Of a stretch of DNA of 46,645 bases, positions 1-9,300 are shown piece by piece (position 1 is the stretch's first letter; the number at the start of each line of letters is the position of its first letter). Below the pieces are notes generated by a model that was given only the letters and a program-made list of their open reading frames with translations, did not search any database and had not been told where the DNA came from. A program made the position numbers and the translations under genes. The stretch lies in assembly GCA_030748805.1 (NCBI GenBank), contig JASMLG010000062.1, positions 1 through 46,645 on the forward strand, written 5' to 3'. Source of the DNA: Phycisphaerales bacterium (lineage in GTDB: Bacteria > Planctomycetota > Phycisphaerae > Phycisphaerales > SM1A02).

Positions 1-118
1 TGTCGTCCGATATCGACTTAATGACTAGAAAAAGGATATTTGTCGAGCAAAAACACCGCGCAAAACGATTGTTAAGTTGTCCTTGGTCTATGTTGCCAAA
101 AGTTGGCACTACAAGGAC

Positions 119-182
119 GCTGTCTTAGACAGTTTTACCGACCTCGTGGATGTGAGGTCCTAAAAAGCAAAAGGGGTTTTGC
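119..182 (+). promoter_or_regulatory. Hairpin-rich 5' leader of the B12-binding-like gene
   Basis: Three consecutive short inverted repeats lie just before the GTG start at 184: CTGTC-TTA-GACAG (119-131), ACCTC-N8-GAGGT (141-158) and GCAAAA-GGGG-TTTTGC (167-182). The last one places the only Shine-Dalgarno-like stretch (AAGGGG, 171-176) in and next to its loop. I see no B12-box consensus, so this is not a recognisable cobalamin riboswitch. A regulatory role is inference from the hairpins alone. Confidence 0.35.
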
Positions 183-183
183 C

Positions 184-888
184 GTGAACACAGATACTTT
201 TATTGAAAAACTATTTCCACTTTTAATTACAGGCGACCGACCTTCGGCTCGAGCATTTGTTGCTGAAGCAATTAAGAGTGGTTGGACTCCGGAAGATGTC
301 TCCGAAAATGGCTTTTGGCCAATTCTGGATTCAATTAATACTCTATACAGAAACGATCAAATGACTAGCGTTGCTCATCATTATGCAACACGCCTACTTC
401 GGTCATTAGTTGACCAAGTTCAGGCTGGTTATACACAAAAGAAAAACAACAATAAAAGTATCTTGCTTTTTTGCGGACCAAGTGAATCAGATGACCTTGC
501 AGCACAAATAGTAGCGGACCTTTGTGAAGCCGATGGTTGGGAAGTACGTTTTGGAGGTGGTGGTGTTCCAGCAGATGAAATCCTTGCTGAAACAAATGAG
601 TATAAACCGGATGCCCTATGCCTGTTCTCGTCTGCACCTTGTGATGCTCCGCACATCCGTAGTATTATCGATACAGTAAAAGCAATCGGCGCTTCGCCAC
701 ACACACAAGTTGTTGTTGGAGGAGGACTATTTAATCGAGTTGAAGGTCTTGCTGAAGAGATTGGTGCTGATTTGTGGGCGAACACACCCGCAGATTTGAA
801 AACAAAAATTACAACCGAATCACAACGACGAGCAACCGAGGACCAGCGTACAGTTGGTAAAAATATTAGGCCAAGTAAAGCTGCTTAA
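184..888 (+). CDS. Cobalamin B12-binding-domain-like protein, cofactor residues degenerate
   Basis: About 234 aa from GTG 184, chosen because AAGGGG sits 7 nt upstream; the frame is open from a TTG at 103 but the extra 27 residues look non-homologous. The N-terminal half resembles the four-helix B12-binding_2 cap of CarH/MerR-type and methyltransferase corrinoid proteins: the usual W-x9-E-H signature appears here as Y-x9-H-H (LYRNDQMTSVAHH). The C-terminal half resembles the Rossmann B12-binding domain (ILLFCGPSESDDL, then GWEVRFGGGGVPADE and VVVGGGLF), but the D-x-H-x-x-G motif reads S-E-S-D-D-L, so the lower-ligand His is missing. It may bind cobalamin base-on, another ligand, or nothing. 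A light or cofactor sensor role is inference. No DNA-binding domain is visible. A strong hairpin follows the stop. Confidence 0.75.
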   Translation: MNTDTFIEKLFPLLITGDRPSARAFVAEAIKSGWTPEDVSENGFWPILDSINTLYRNDQMTSVAHHYATRLLRSLVDQVQAGYTQKKNNNKSILLFCGPSESDDLAAQIVADLCEADGWEVRFGGGGVPADEILAETNEYKPDALCLFSSAPCDAPHIRSIIDTVKAIGASPHTQVVVGGGLFNRVEGLAEEIGADLWANTPADLKTKITTESQRRATEDQRTVGKNIRPSKAA

Positions 889-915
889 AAGCGGTTAAAA
901 CGAGTGTAAAACCCT

Positions 916-944
916 ATAACGCAACGAGATTCTCGTTGCGTTAT
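916..944 (+). terminator. Perfect inverted repeat after the B12-like gene
   Basis: A 14-nt arm (ATAACGCAACGAGA) is followed by one base and its exact reverse complement, ending TTATTAATT. It lies 27 nt after the stop codon and before the next promoter. The U-run is weak, so efficiency is uncertain, but its position fits a terminator. Confidence 0.6.
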
Positions 945-954
945 TAATTGGTGT

Positions 955-960
955 TACTAT
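955..960 (+). promoter_or_regulatory. -10-like box TACTAT, predicted leaderless start
   Basis: TACTAT ends 6 nt before ATG 967, so transcription would begin at or next to the start codon. No clear -35 is seen. The same spacing recurs at other operon starts in this window. Confidence 0.4.
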
Positions 961-966
961 ATGTGT

Positions 967-3516
967 ATGAAAACAAGATTTGCAAAAACTATTTTATTAC
1001 TTGTTGCTTTTCTAAATTTAGCAGGTAATTGCTTTGCCCAGTCAATGCCACTGCTAAATGATCCGTTAAAAGTAAAGGAAATTGAACTGATTACAGAAAA
1101 AATAGAGATGACTAATGTACAAGTGGAGTCAATACTCGAGGTGTACGATGGGTATCTTGTAGAATTTGCGATAGTACGCAATGATGAAGTTAAAAAATTT
1201 GAGGACGCATTAACAGAAGCGGCTGAAACATTTGGGTTTATGAACTTTGAAATACCTGAACGCAAGATGGTTGAGGATTTAATCTCAAATGCACTTCGTG
1301 CCATGAAAGCAATTCAAAGAACTGACAACTCCTTCTTTGAAAATATTACTGGAATGCTTACAGACAAGCAGGCAAGTAAGTTGCAGAGGATTCGATTAGC
1401 AAGAGAGTTAAGGGGATATGAAATATCTGTTATGGAAATGATTTCGGAGTTAAACAGGGGATCACGCACTCATCTTAAAAAACTTTATGATCAGATCAAT
1501 CCGGAACCTAACGAAGAAATTAATGCTCTGCTCGATTCCTACAGTAAGAAATATTTAAGAAACGCAAAAGAGGGATTAGGTATCATAGTTGAAGTAATAA
1601 AACTAGCCCTCGATATGATTGATGAACTTGGTATTAGGGGTTTAGATCAACAATCTCTAATGATGAGATTTATGGACGAGGAAGCGATTATTGATCTAAA
1701 AAGACGAGGTGATATATTACTTGCGCCACTTTCAAAGAAGTCCTACGAGATTAGCCAGTTAAATTGGAAGACATGGAATCAGATAGATGGTCTCCTTACA
1801 GATGAAGATGCATTAAAACTTCATAAACTTTACTTTAATAAATCATTTAGTCGAGTTATGGGTCCAGCCAGTAAAGTCAGTGCTTATTTTGATTTAGTTC
1901 TTGACTTTGATGGGATTGACGAATTACAACGCAAACAATTAGTTGAGTTGCAAACCTCTTTCAATGTTAAATGGAAGAGGAAGTCCGAAAAGCATGCAGA
2001 AGTTGTTGAGAAATCTCGCAAGGAAAAAAATATTGCTCAAATGTCTGGCGAATTGGGTACAGAATTCGATGATGAATTGGACAAATTGTCTGAAAGTGGT
2101 AAGGAGTACGCATCATCAATAGAGAAAAAGATTAATAGTATCCTTGGACCAGAAATCATTAAAGCAATGGAAGATAGTAAGAATGAAAGAAAAAAAGATA
2201 CTTGGTTTGGCTCAGCAACTTATCGCGATGGAAGTACAGAGAAATCAAGCACTACAACTACTACTAACAAAAAAGGCGAGAAGATAAGGGTTACTGAGAA
2301 AGTTCGGTACAAAAATGGTGAAGTTGTTGAGACAGAACGAATTGAGACACCAGTCCAAAACCGAGATAATATAATCGGTGGAGTCATGATTCCTAAGTCA
2401 ATCGATTCATCGTTCCCAACTCTTTGCGCAACAATTACTGGGCTTGATGAAAGCGGAATTTCAATAGTGGAAGCTGTGTATGAGGACTATTTAGAGGAAT
2501 ATAAGTCAGCGTACGATAAAGTTGCTAAATCTGGTGAAGCAATTACTGCTGAACTAGAACTTACGGATGGTGCTCGATTAAAGAAAATCAGAGATGCAAG
2601 TAAAGAAGTTGCAAGCGAAGTTGCTCAGTTAGATAAAACGTTTTTTGACAATCTTTCAATCGTAACAGGTCTTGAAAGAGACGATAAGAATTTGTTGGTC
2701 TTAGAACACCATCGTGTACGTCAGAGGAGTTTGGAAGCAGATAATGTTTTTGGATGGGTTTCAACGGGTGAAATAATAGATTTAGTTGAATTATATATTT
2801 TATCAAAACAATCAATTGAATTACAGTCAATATCAGATGATGCAAAGAGCGAAATACTTTCAGCAATGCAGTCATACCATTCCAACGTTAACGAGCATCA
2901 TAAAACTCTAGTGGAAGCGCTGTATACAGTTAACCATATTCAAGATGTAATGCGAGCAGTACGTTATGGTGAGAATGGAACTGATAACAATGATTCATTT
3001 ACAAAACGATGGCAAGATGCTTACAAAGATTTACGTGATGCCAAGCGTGCGCTTATTCTTGCTAATCAGAATGTTATGGATCAAATATTAAATGTAGTTC
3101 CTCAAGATGACTTTTGGGCAGTTCGTATGGAGTTTGTAAAGAAAACATATCCAGACGTATTTGAAGACAAGTTGGAAGCAACTAAGTTAATAACTGCCGC
3201 TTCTTCAATTAAGAATCTTGAATTAGTTCAACAAAACAAGTTAGAAGAACTCGCCACTTCGTATAGATATGATTACTGGAATATCTGTGAAGCAATGATT
3301 GAAAACCACCAAGAAAATGCTTCTGCAAAGAGTGCAGATAAACTGATGAATCAGGAAGACATGAAAAGAGCCCTCAAACTTGAAACGCTGAAGTTTGAAC
3401 GAAAGGAATTAAACGACAGGGTAAGAATGCGTCTTCGAATGGTTCTAAATGAAGACCAAATTAAACATGTTCCTGGACTCCGCCCCTCAGTTGCCTCTGC
3501 TATGCGATGGGATTAG
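967..3516 (+). CDS. Secreted helical-repeat protein of unknown function
   Basis: About 849 aa. An in-frame ATG at 961 adds two residues; 967 is preferred because MKTRFAKTILLLVAFLNLAG...CFAQ is a clean signal peptide and a TACTAT box lies 6 nt upstream. The mature protein is almost entirely charged helix. It appears to be an internal duplication: VESILEVYDGYLVEF and later IVEAVYEDYLEEY, and FFENITGMLTDKQ and later FFDNLSIVTGLERD, recur about 470 residues apart. Each half seems to hold about three LTxxQ-like modules (LLTDKQ, LLTDEDALKL, LNEDQI), recalling Spy/CpxP-type periplasmic helical proteins. A hydrophilic Thr/Lys-rich linker (about residues 400-460) separates the halves. Function unknown; a periplasmic chaperone-like or sensor role is only inference. 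The 3' end overlaps the convergent dehydrogenase gene by 17 nt. Confidence 0.85.
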   Translation: MKTRFAKTILLLVAFLNLAGNCFAQSMPLLNDPLKVKEIELITEKIEMTNVQVESILEVYDGYLVEFAIVRNDEVKKFEDALTEAAETFGFMNFEIPERKMVEDLISNALRAMKAIQRTDNSFFENITGMLTDKQASKLQRIRLARELRGYEISVMEMISELNRGSRTHLKKLYDQINPEPNEEINALLDSYSKKYLRNAKEGLGIIVEVIKLALDMIDELGIRGLDQQSLMMRFMDEEAIIDLKRRGDILLAPLSKKSYEISQLNWKTWNQIDGLLTDEDALKLHKLYFNKSFSRVMGPASKVSAYFDLVLDFDGIDELQRKQLVELQTSFNVKWKRKSEKHAEVVEKSRKEKNIAQMSGELGTEFDDELDKLSESGKEYASSIEKKINSILGPEIIKAMEDSKNERKKDTWFGSATYRDGSTEKSSTTTTTNKKGEKIRVTEKVRYKNGEVVETERIETPVQNRDNIIGGVMIPKSIDSSFPTLCATITGLDESGISIVEAVYEDYLEEYKSAYDKVAKSGEAITAELELTDGARLKKIRDASKEVASEVAQLDKTFFDNLSIVTGLERDDKNLLVLEHHRVRQRSLEADNVFGWVSTGEIIDLVELYILSKQSIELQSISDDAKSEILSAMQSYHSNVNEHHKTLVEALYTVNHIQDVMRAVRYGENGTDNNDSFTKRWQDAYKDLRDAKRALILANQNVMDQILNVVPQDDFWAVRMEFVKKTYPDVFEDKLEATKLITAASSIKNLELVQQNKLEELATSYRYDYWNICEAMIENHQENASAKSADKLMNQEDMKRALKLETLKFERKELNDRVRMRLRMVLNEDQIKHVPGLRPSVASAMRWD

Positions 3517-6286
3517 CAATCGCTTCAAGAGGGTGTTTCAAATAAATGCCTTCTACACGTTTAGCTTGGCTGTGACAGGAAAAACCAGTTGCAAGAGTAT
3601 TTAACTCTGATGGTTGGTTCTGTGCCCAGTGAATATTCCAAACATCAAATGACAGTTTTCTGTTTTCTTTTTGATGTCCAAAAAGCCCACCCATTCCACA
3701 ACATGAAGTTTTTACAATTTCTAATTGACTACCAATCAATTCAAAAACTTTACTCCATTGTTCGCTACTCTTGATTGCAGTTGACTTTTCAATGCAGTGT
3801 GGAAACAATCTCCAGTTCTCTGTTAAAGAAATGCATGATAAATCTTGGGTAATAAGCCATTCTTGAGGAAGTAAAACATCAACATTATTATTAGGATATT
3901 CATCTCGCCATAGAAGTGTTGTTGCAGGATCGATGCCGATTATTGGTATTTTGAGATTAGATACGGGCATAATCCAATCAATGTTGTCTTTTGCAGTTTT
4001 GTTGAATGTATCAAGTGCGCCTCTAACATGCAGTGGCTTTCCACTTGGTCTGATTGGTAGAATTGCGACTTGTATTTCCAAATGTCTTAAGATTTTTAGC
4101 ATTGCCAAAAATGGTGCTGGTCTAAAGTAAGTAGTAAATGTGTCTTGCATTAAGACAACATCTGGATTTTCCTTAACGATTTGCTCTGGGGTTGAGGTCT
4201 TAATTAATTTCGTCAACTCGTTTGTTGGCTTAGGAATATCACAAACCCCCACCAGAGATGCAAAAAGTTTCGCAGGCAATAATTTTTGGTAAGAAATTGC
4301 GGTTTCCATATTTAACCAGACCAAATCTCGTAATGGTCGTAAATATCTACCGTAATAAACATCATAGAACTTTGATCGCAAGGACGGGATATCAATTTTC
4401 ATAGGACAATTTGATGAACATGCTTTGCAAGAGAGGCAACCGTCAAGAATACTCCTGACTTCATGATTCAAGTCGTTTTCGGTTCCTGAGTTGAAGATTC
4501 GTCGAATGAATGAACTTTTTGTTGGGGGTGCATTTATGTCTAATCTTCTCAACCAGTGTCTTAGTACTTCAGCACGTCCTCTTGGGCTACTAGTTTCTTC
4601 GTCAGTTGCTCGATATGTTGGGCACATACTGCTATCGGTAGATATGGAATGGCATTCACTGTTTCCATCGCATTTAGTTACACTTGATATTACTGGTAAT
4701 GAAGCTGATTTTGAATCGATTTCACTACGAGTTTTTTCATCTATTGTTGCAATGGAAAAAGAGTCATCTGGTATTGCTACTTTTCCTGGATTAAATTGGT
4801 TATATGGATCAAATGTCTTCTTTATATTGCACATTTGATTCCAAATTAATTCTCCGAAGATTTCTGGTCCAAATTCGCTGCGAAAACCCTTGCCGTGTTC
4901 TCCCCAGAGTACTCCACCATATAAGCGAACGAGTGATACGACCTGTTTGCTTACAATGCGGATCAAATCTCTGTCGCTTTCTTTCTGCAGGTCAAGAGCA
5001 GGGCGGACGTGAATTACTCCAGCGTCTACATGACCGAACATGCCTACTTGTAAATCATGGTTATTAAGTATTTTTTTGAAGTCCTTAATAAAATCAGGTA
5101 GTTTTTTAGGAGGTACTACACAGTCCTCGACGAATGGGACGGGTCTTTTTGTTCCATGTAGGGAAGACAATAATCCAACGCTTCGTGAGCGAAATGACCA
5201 AGCGTTTTCTTGCTCTACTGGATCAGTTATTGTTTTGACAAGCAGTGGCTTGTGTTCACACATTTCAGCAAGAATTGTTGTTTCATTATTGCATTCAACT
5301 ATAAGAACTGCGTTTGTGTCATCTCTTGCTCCGCCAAGGATTGTAGAGATAGATTGCCAACAGATATCGTTACGAGCAGTTTTTAAAACCATTTCGTCAA
5401 CTACCTCAATAGCCATGGGATTGTGCTTTAATAATGATGCGCCGCAGCGTAGAGCCGAATCAAACGAATCAAAGCATAGAAGCACAAGTTTTTGGTTGTT
5501 TGAAATTGGAACACACTGCAAAATCGCTGAAGTTGTTACACCTAAAGTTCCTTCGGAACCACAAAATAGGCGATTGATATCTAGTGTTGTTTCATCCCAA
5601 GTCATTGGCAAGTTGTATCCGCTTACGAATCGAGGGAGATTAGGCCAGTATTGATTGAAATGTGGGCGTGCTGTATCACATATTTCTTTGATTGCATTTA
5701 TTAAATCAGGGTTGTTAGTAGTTAAATCATTACCCAAAACGGTTTTTAATTCGACAACGCAATCACTTGTTTTTCCAAATACTCGAGAACCCTTGCCAGC
5801 GGAGTCGTTGCCTACCATTCCACCGATGGTTGCACGACTTGCTGTTGCAACAGTTGGACCTATCTTTACTCCAAATTGTTTGAGTTCGTCATTAACACTT
5901 TGCAAAACTGCTCCACATTCAACATGAACTTGATTAGTTTCTTCATTGAAGTCAATGATGCTGTTCATGAATTTCTTGCAATCAAGAACGATGGAATTTG
6001 TTAGGGATTGTCCCGCTGTGCTTGTGCCTCCACCCCGAGGAGTTATTGAAACGTTGCGGTGAGTTTTCATTGATAATTGTTTTACAATTTGTTCAACCCC
6101 AAAATGTGATCTAGGAGACAGAACTGCTTGTGGAGTAACTTGCCATATCGAATTATCAGTTGATACAGCTGCAAGATCTGATTCCAAAGTAGAAACATCT
6201 CCATCGAAACTCAATGCTAATAATTCATCCAAAAATCGAGTTACTTTAGGGCTTGTATTGGATTGTTGCGGTAATCGAGGTAGCAT
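3500..6286 (-). CDS. FAD-linked oxidase / Fe-S fusion, D-2-hydroxyacid dehydrogenase (YdiJ/GlcD-GlcF-like)
   Basis: 928 aa. The N-terminal half is an FAD-binding PCMH domain (TPRGGGTSTAGQS; TIGGMVGNDSAGKGS) followed by the FAD-oxidase C-terminal domain (SEGTLGV; MFGHVDAGVIHVRP; HGKGFRSE; FNPGKVA). The C-terminal half is GlcF-like: a partly degenerate first iron-sulfur motif (C-D-G-N-S-E-C...MCPTYRAT with SPRGRAE), a complete C-x2-C-x2-C-x3-CP motif (CLSCKACSSNCP), and one CCG motif (SCCGMGGLFGH) near the end. This architecture is that of large single-chain D-2-hydroxyglutarate or D-lactate dehydrogenases (E. coli YdiJ is about 1,018 aa). Substrate cannot be fixed from sequence. It would pass electrons through FAD and Fe-S to an unknown acceptor. 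Start ATG 6286, with TATCAT 9 nt upstream and a 29-bp palindrome-bearing repeat just beyond. Confidence 0.9.
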   Translation of the reverse strand: MLPRLPQQSNTSPKVTRFLDELLALSFDGDVSTLESDLAAVSTDNSIWQVTPQAVLSPRSHFGVEQIVKQLSMKTHRNVSITPRGGGTSTAGQSLTNSIVLDCKKFMNSIIDFNEETNQVHVECGAVLQSVNDELKQFGVKIGPTVATASRATIGGMVGNDSAGKGSRVFGKTSDCVVELKTVLGNDLTTNNPDLINAIKEICDTARPHFNQYWPNLPRFVSGYNLPMTWDETTLDINRLFCGSEGTLGVTTSAILQCVPISNNQKLVLLCFDSFDSALRCGASLLKHNPMAIEVVDEMVLKTARNDICWQSISTILGGARDDTNAVLIVECNNETTILAEMCEHKPLLVKTITDPVEQENAWSFRSRSVGLLSSLHGTKRPVPFVEDCVVPPKKLPDFIKDFKKILNNHDLQVGMFGHVDAGVIHVRPALDLQKESDRDLIRIVSKQVVSLVRLYGGVLWGEHGKGFRSEFGPEIFGELIWNQMCNIKKTFDPYNQFNPGKVAIPDDSFSIATIDEKTRSEIDSKSASLPVISSVTKCDGNSECHSISTDSSMCPTYRATDEETSSPRGRAEVLRHWLRRLDINAPPTKSSFIRRIFNSGTENDLNHEVRSILDGCLSCKACSSNCPMKIDIPSLRSKFYDVYYGRYLRPLRDLVWLNMETAISYQKLLPAKLFASLVGVCDIPKPTNELTKLIKTSTPEQIVKENPDVVLMQDTFTTYFRPAPFLAMLKILRHLEIQVAILPIRPSGKPLHVRGALDTFNKTAKDNIDWIMPVSNLKIPIIGIDPATTLLWRDEYPNNNVDVLLPQEWLITQDLSCISLTENWRLFPHCIEKSTAIKSSEQWSKVFELIGSQLEIVKTSCCGMGGLFGHQKENRKLSFDVWNIHWAQNQPSELNTLATGFSCHSQAKRVEGIYLKHPLEAIANPIA

Positions 6287-6295
6287 TCACCACGT

Positions 6296-6301
6296 ATGAT
6301 A
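6296..6301 (-). promoter_or_regulatory. -10-like box TATCAT before the dehydrogenase
   Basis: Read on the minus strand, TATCAT ends 9 nt before ATG 6286. A CTTTCA lies 18 nt further upstream inside the 29-bp repeat (6303-6331), so the palindrome would sit between -35 and -10, a position suited to an operator. Confidence 0.4.
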
Positions 6302-6302
6302 T

Positions 6303-6331
6303 AAATGTGACTGTCACTTTGAAAGCGGAAA
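6303..6331. repeat. 29-bp repeat, copy 1, with palindromic core GTGACTGTCAC
   Basis: These 29 bases are identical to 29591-29619. The core GTGAC-T-GTCAC is a perfect inverted repeat, flanked by AAAT and TTTGAAAGCGGAAA. It lies in the promoter region of the minus-strand dehydrogenase gene. A transcription-factor operator is the simplest reading (inference). Confidence 0.6.
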
Positions 6332-6342
6332 GGTAGTTGGGG

Positions 6343-9300
6343 TTAGCAGGAACCCCAAGCGGCAATTAGGATGAGAAGGTCTGCAACGTCAACGGTGCCA
6401 CCACCGTCAAGATCTTCGTCCCCGCCAGTTGCTCCCCAAGCTGCGATTAATGTAAGAAGATCACTAATGTCAACGTCTCCATCGACATCAAAATCCCCGG
6501 AACAAGTTATAACTGTTGTGTTAATCATCACAGTTAAGGATGGTAGAGTATGTCCGGTTAATGGAACGAGTTCTGTAATTGAAACAAGGTCTTCAAATCC
6601 ATCAGCATCAAAATCGCCAGTTGAAACAAGTGTTGGAACGTAGCCAGAGGCCTGTGGAGTTCCAATATCAGTTAGAGTAATTGTTTCTGGGACAGTTGTG
6701 TCGTTTCTAGCAATTAATAATTCTCTTTGAAGTGAAGTAGCTCCAATTACTGAAACAACAATATCTTGATCACCATCGTTATCAAGGTCTTTAATAGTTA
6801 ACGCTTCAGGAAATGACCCAACAGAAAGAGTGCTTGGTGTATCTAGTGCACTCCCAGTGTTTCTTAAAATACTGACGGATCCATCGCCATTGTTGACTGT
6901 AATCAAATCATCGCGCCCGTCTCCATTTAGGTCACCGAAGACCTGTGAAACAGGAGAACTCCCCGATGGCAGGGTAATCCCAATTGTAAAGCCAGGCATT
7001 ACGCCACCATTGCCATTACCCTCGTAAACGGAAACGGATTCACCTGACCCACTAAGGACCACGTAATCAAAATCCTTGTTATTGTCTACGTCTGATGGGT
7101 CAATATCTGTTGGATTAGGAATAGTAATTGAATTGGTTAAATTAAATGAAGATCCAAGTAGCCCAGGAGTGGATTGATTTTGCATGACCGAAATAACTGC
7201 AGGATTTGCAACACTACATCCAACAGCGATGTCGTTTAACATTGTTCCATCTTCAACGTAGTTTGTAATTGCTAAAGAAGAGGGGCCGTCCCCTGTAGCA
7301 AAGTTCGTGAGTGTAAACGAAGCAGAGCCATCATTAAACAAAGTTGTAATGGTGTCATCATCAAAATTAGCTACAACTAAATCAATATCACCATCGCCAT
7401 CAAAATCATCCGCATCAATATCAACAGGGTTAATCCCAACAGTAGTGGTTGTGGCGTTTGCAAAACCCTGCCAAATTCCGCCTGATACTCCGTTGTTGAG
7501 ATGAACTGAAACAGTGCCATTAGTTAGTGGATCAGAATCGGGAATTGCAATTGCTACATCTACCCCATTAACTCCATCAAAGTCAGCAACAACAAATTCG
7601 GTTGGTTCGCCTGTAAGTGCAGTAGAAGTTGGTGCATCAAAAGTAATTGGGTTTCCACTACCAATTCCACCTCCAGGTGTGCCGCGAATTCCTGTAGAGG
7701 ATGTCCAATTAGCAAATTGATTTGCAGGCAAGCCAGTCGACCAAACAGTATCAAATGTACCAGACATTGTTCCTGCGGTGATAATTGTGTATATATATCC
7801 TTCAATTGCTTCAAAATTGTTTTGGAATTGCATTCCAAGAACTCCCCCTAAGGTTGCATTACCCGAAATATCCAGAACGTCGTGAATGTATCCAGAGTTA
7901 GATGTGTCATTAAAAGTGAATCTCATAACTCCCTTTGCATTTGGATCTGTTCCATCTTGCGGTACTGAACTGTAATTACCATCGAGGTGCATAAGACCTG
8001 GTTCAAGTGAACTTGGGTCAATAGTTCCGCCGGTATTACGAACATCTGCTGATATTCCATAGGCACCAACACCACCGAAGAACTCTCCACCATCGAGAAT
8101 TCTCAACATCCCAACAACTAACTCTGCGCCATCATCAATTTCTAGAAAATCATCAAAGTCATCATCATCGTCATCACCGCCAATTTGGATTTCTCCATTA
8201 GGAATAATCAACCGACCGTTTTCTCCTGAGACCTCTAACTCACTGTCGTCACCGAAGGAAAGAATTCTTAGGGGGTTTGTATAAGAATCAATTGAAATAT
8301 CAATATTTGGAATTCGTAGTGAGATTTCACCGCTAGTTACAACCATCGCATTAACAGAGATGTTTTCAGTAACTTCAACTACCGCTTCGCCATTAATGTT
8401 GAATAAGGCAATATCAGTAGTGCTTGGAACTCTTTGAGGGAACCAGTTTGTTGGGTCAGAGAATGAACCATCATCTGTGTTCCAGATGACAATTCCACCA
8501 ATATCTGCAATGCCAGTTGGTTTGTATTCGTATGCCCCCATATCTACGATTGGCACAGTTCCGTTACCAGTATCAGGTGTAAATGGGTCATCAACAAATC
8601 TTGGTTGTCCGTCCAAATCATATAATCCAACTACTTCTGTGTTATCTGCAGCATCTATACAGGGAGAAGTTGCAAGTAATCGAAAATCTTCATCGCCGGT
8701 TCCTCTTTCGCCGTCTGGACCAAGTAGATCAAAGAAACGTGGATTTGAGACAATGTTGTTTGCTCCAACCAAGTCGCTATCCATGTTTTGAATACACGAA
8801 TAAGCAATTTGAATTGGATAAGTAGTATTACTAATCATAATCTGTGCTGTTTCATCTTCTCCCGAAAGGTGCTGATTGCCCCAAACAATAGTGTTCATAA
8901 TACTGATTGGACCAGATTCGATGATTACACCACCACCGGTAAGAAGGGCTAAGTTTTGAGCAATTGTGCAGTTTGATACTTGGCAATTTCCAACAGCACT
9001 ATTTGAAGCCAGTGCGCCACCCCTATCTGCAACGTTTGTATAAAGAAACGAATTCGACAGGACAATAGAACCCTCGTTCATAATTGCACCACCGGTATTA
9101 CTTTGGTTTCCAATTAAGTTACATGAATTAATACTTACATCTGAATCAATTCCAACCTCTATAGCACCTCCACCTTCAACAGAAACATTTGAATTGAACC
9201 AACTAGTCGAAATAGATATATTAGTAGATGCTTCAAGATAAATTGCACCCCCAAATGTAGCAGAGTTATTCCCAATAAATAGACATTGTTTGATTACTGA

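Noticed and set aside
3500..3516. Frameshift or error where two convergent genes overlap
   Set aside because: Both proteins end naturally; a 17-nt tail-to-tail overlap is ordinary, as is the 35-nt overlap of murD and pyrD.
5040..5654. 204-aa ORF antisense to the FAD/Fe-S dehydrogenase
   Set aside because: Shadow of the conserved FAD-oxidase coding frame; no supporting signals.
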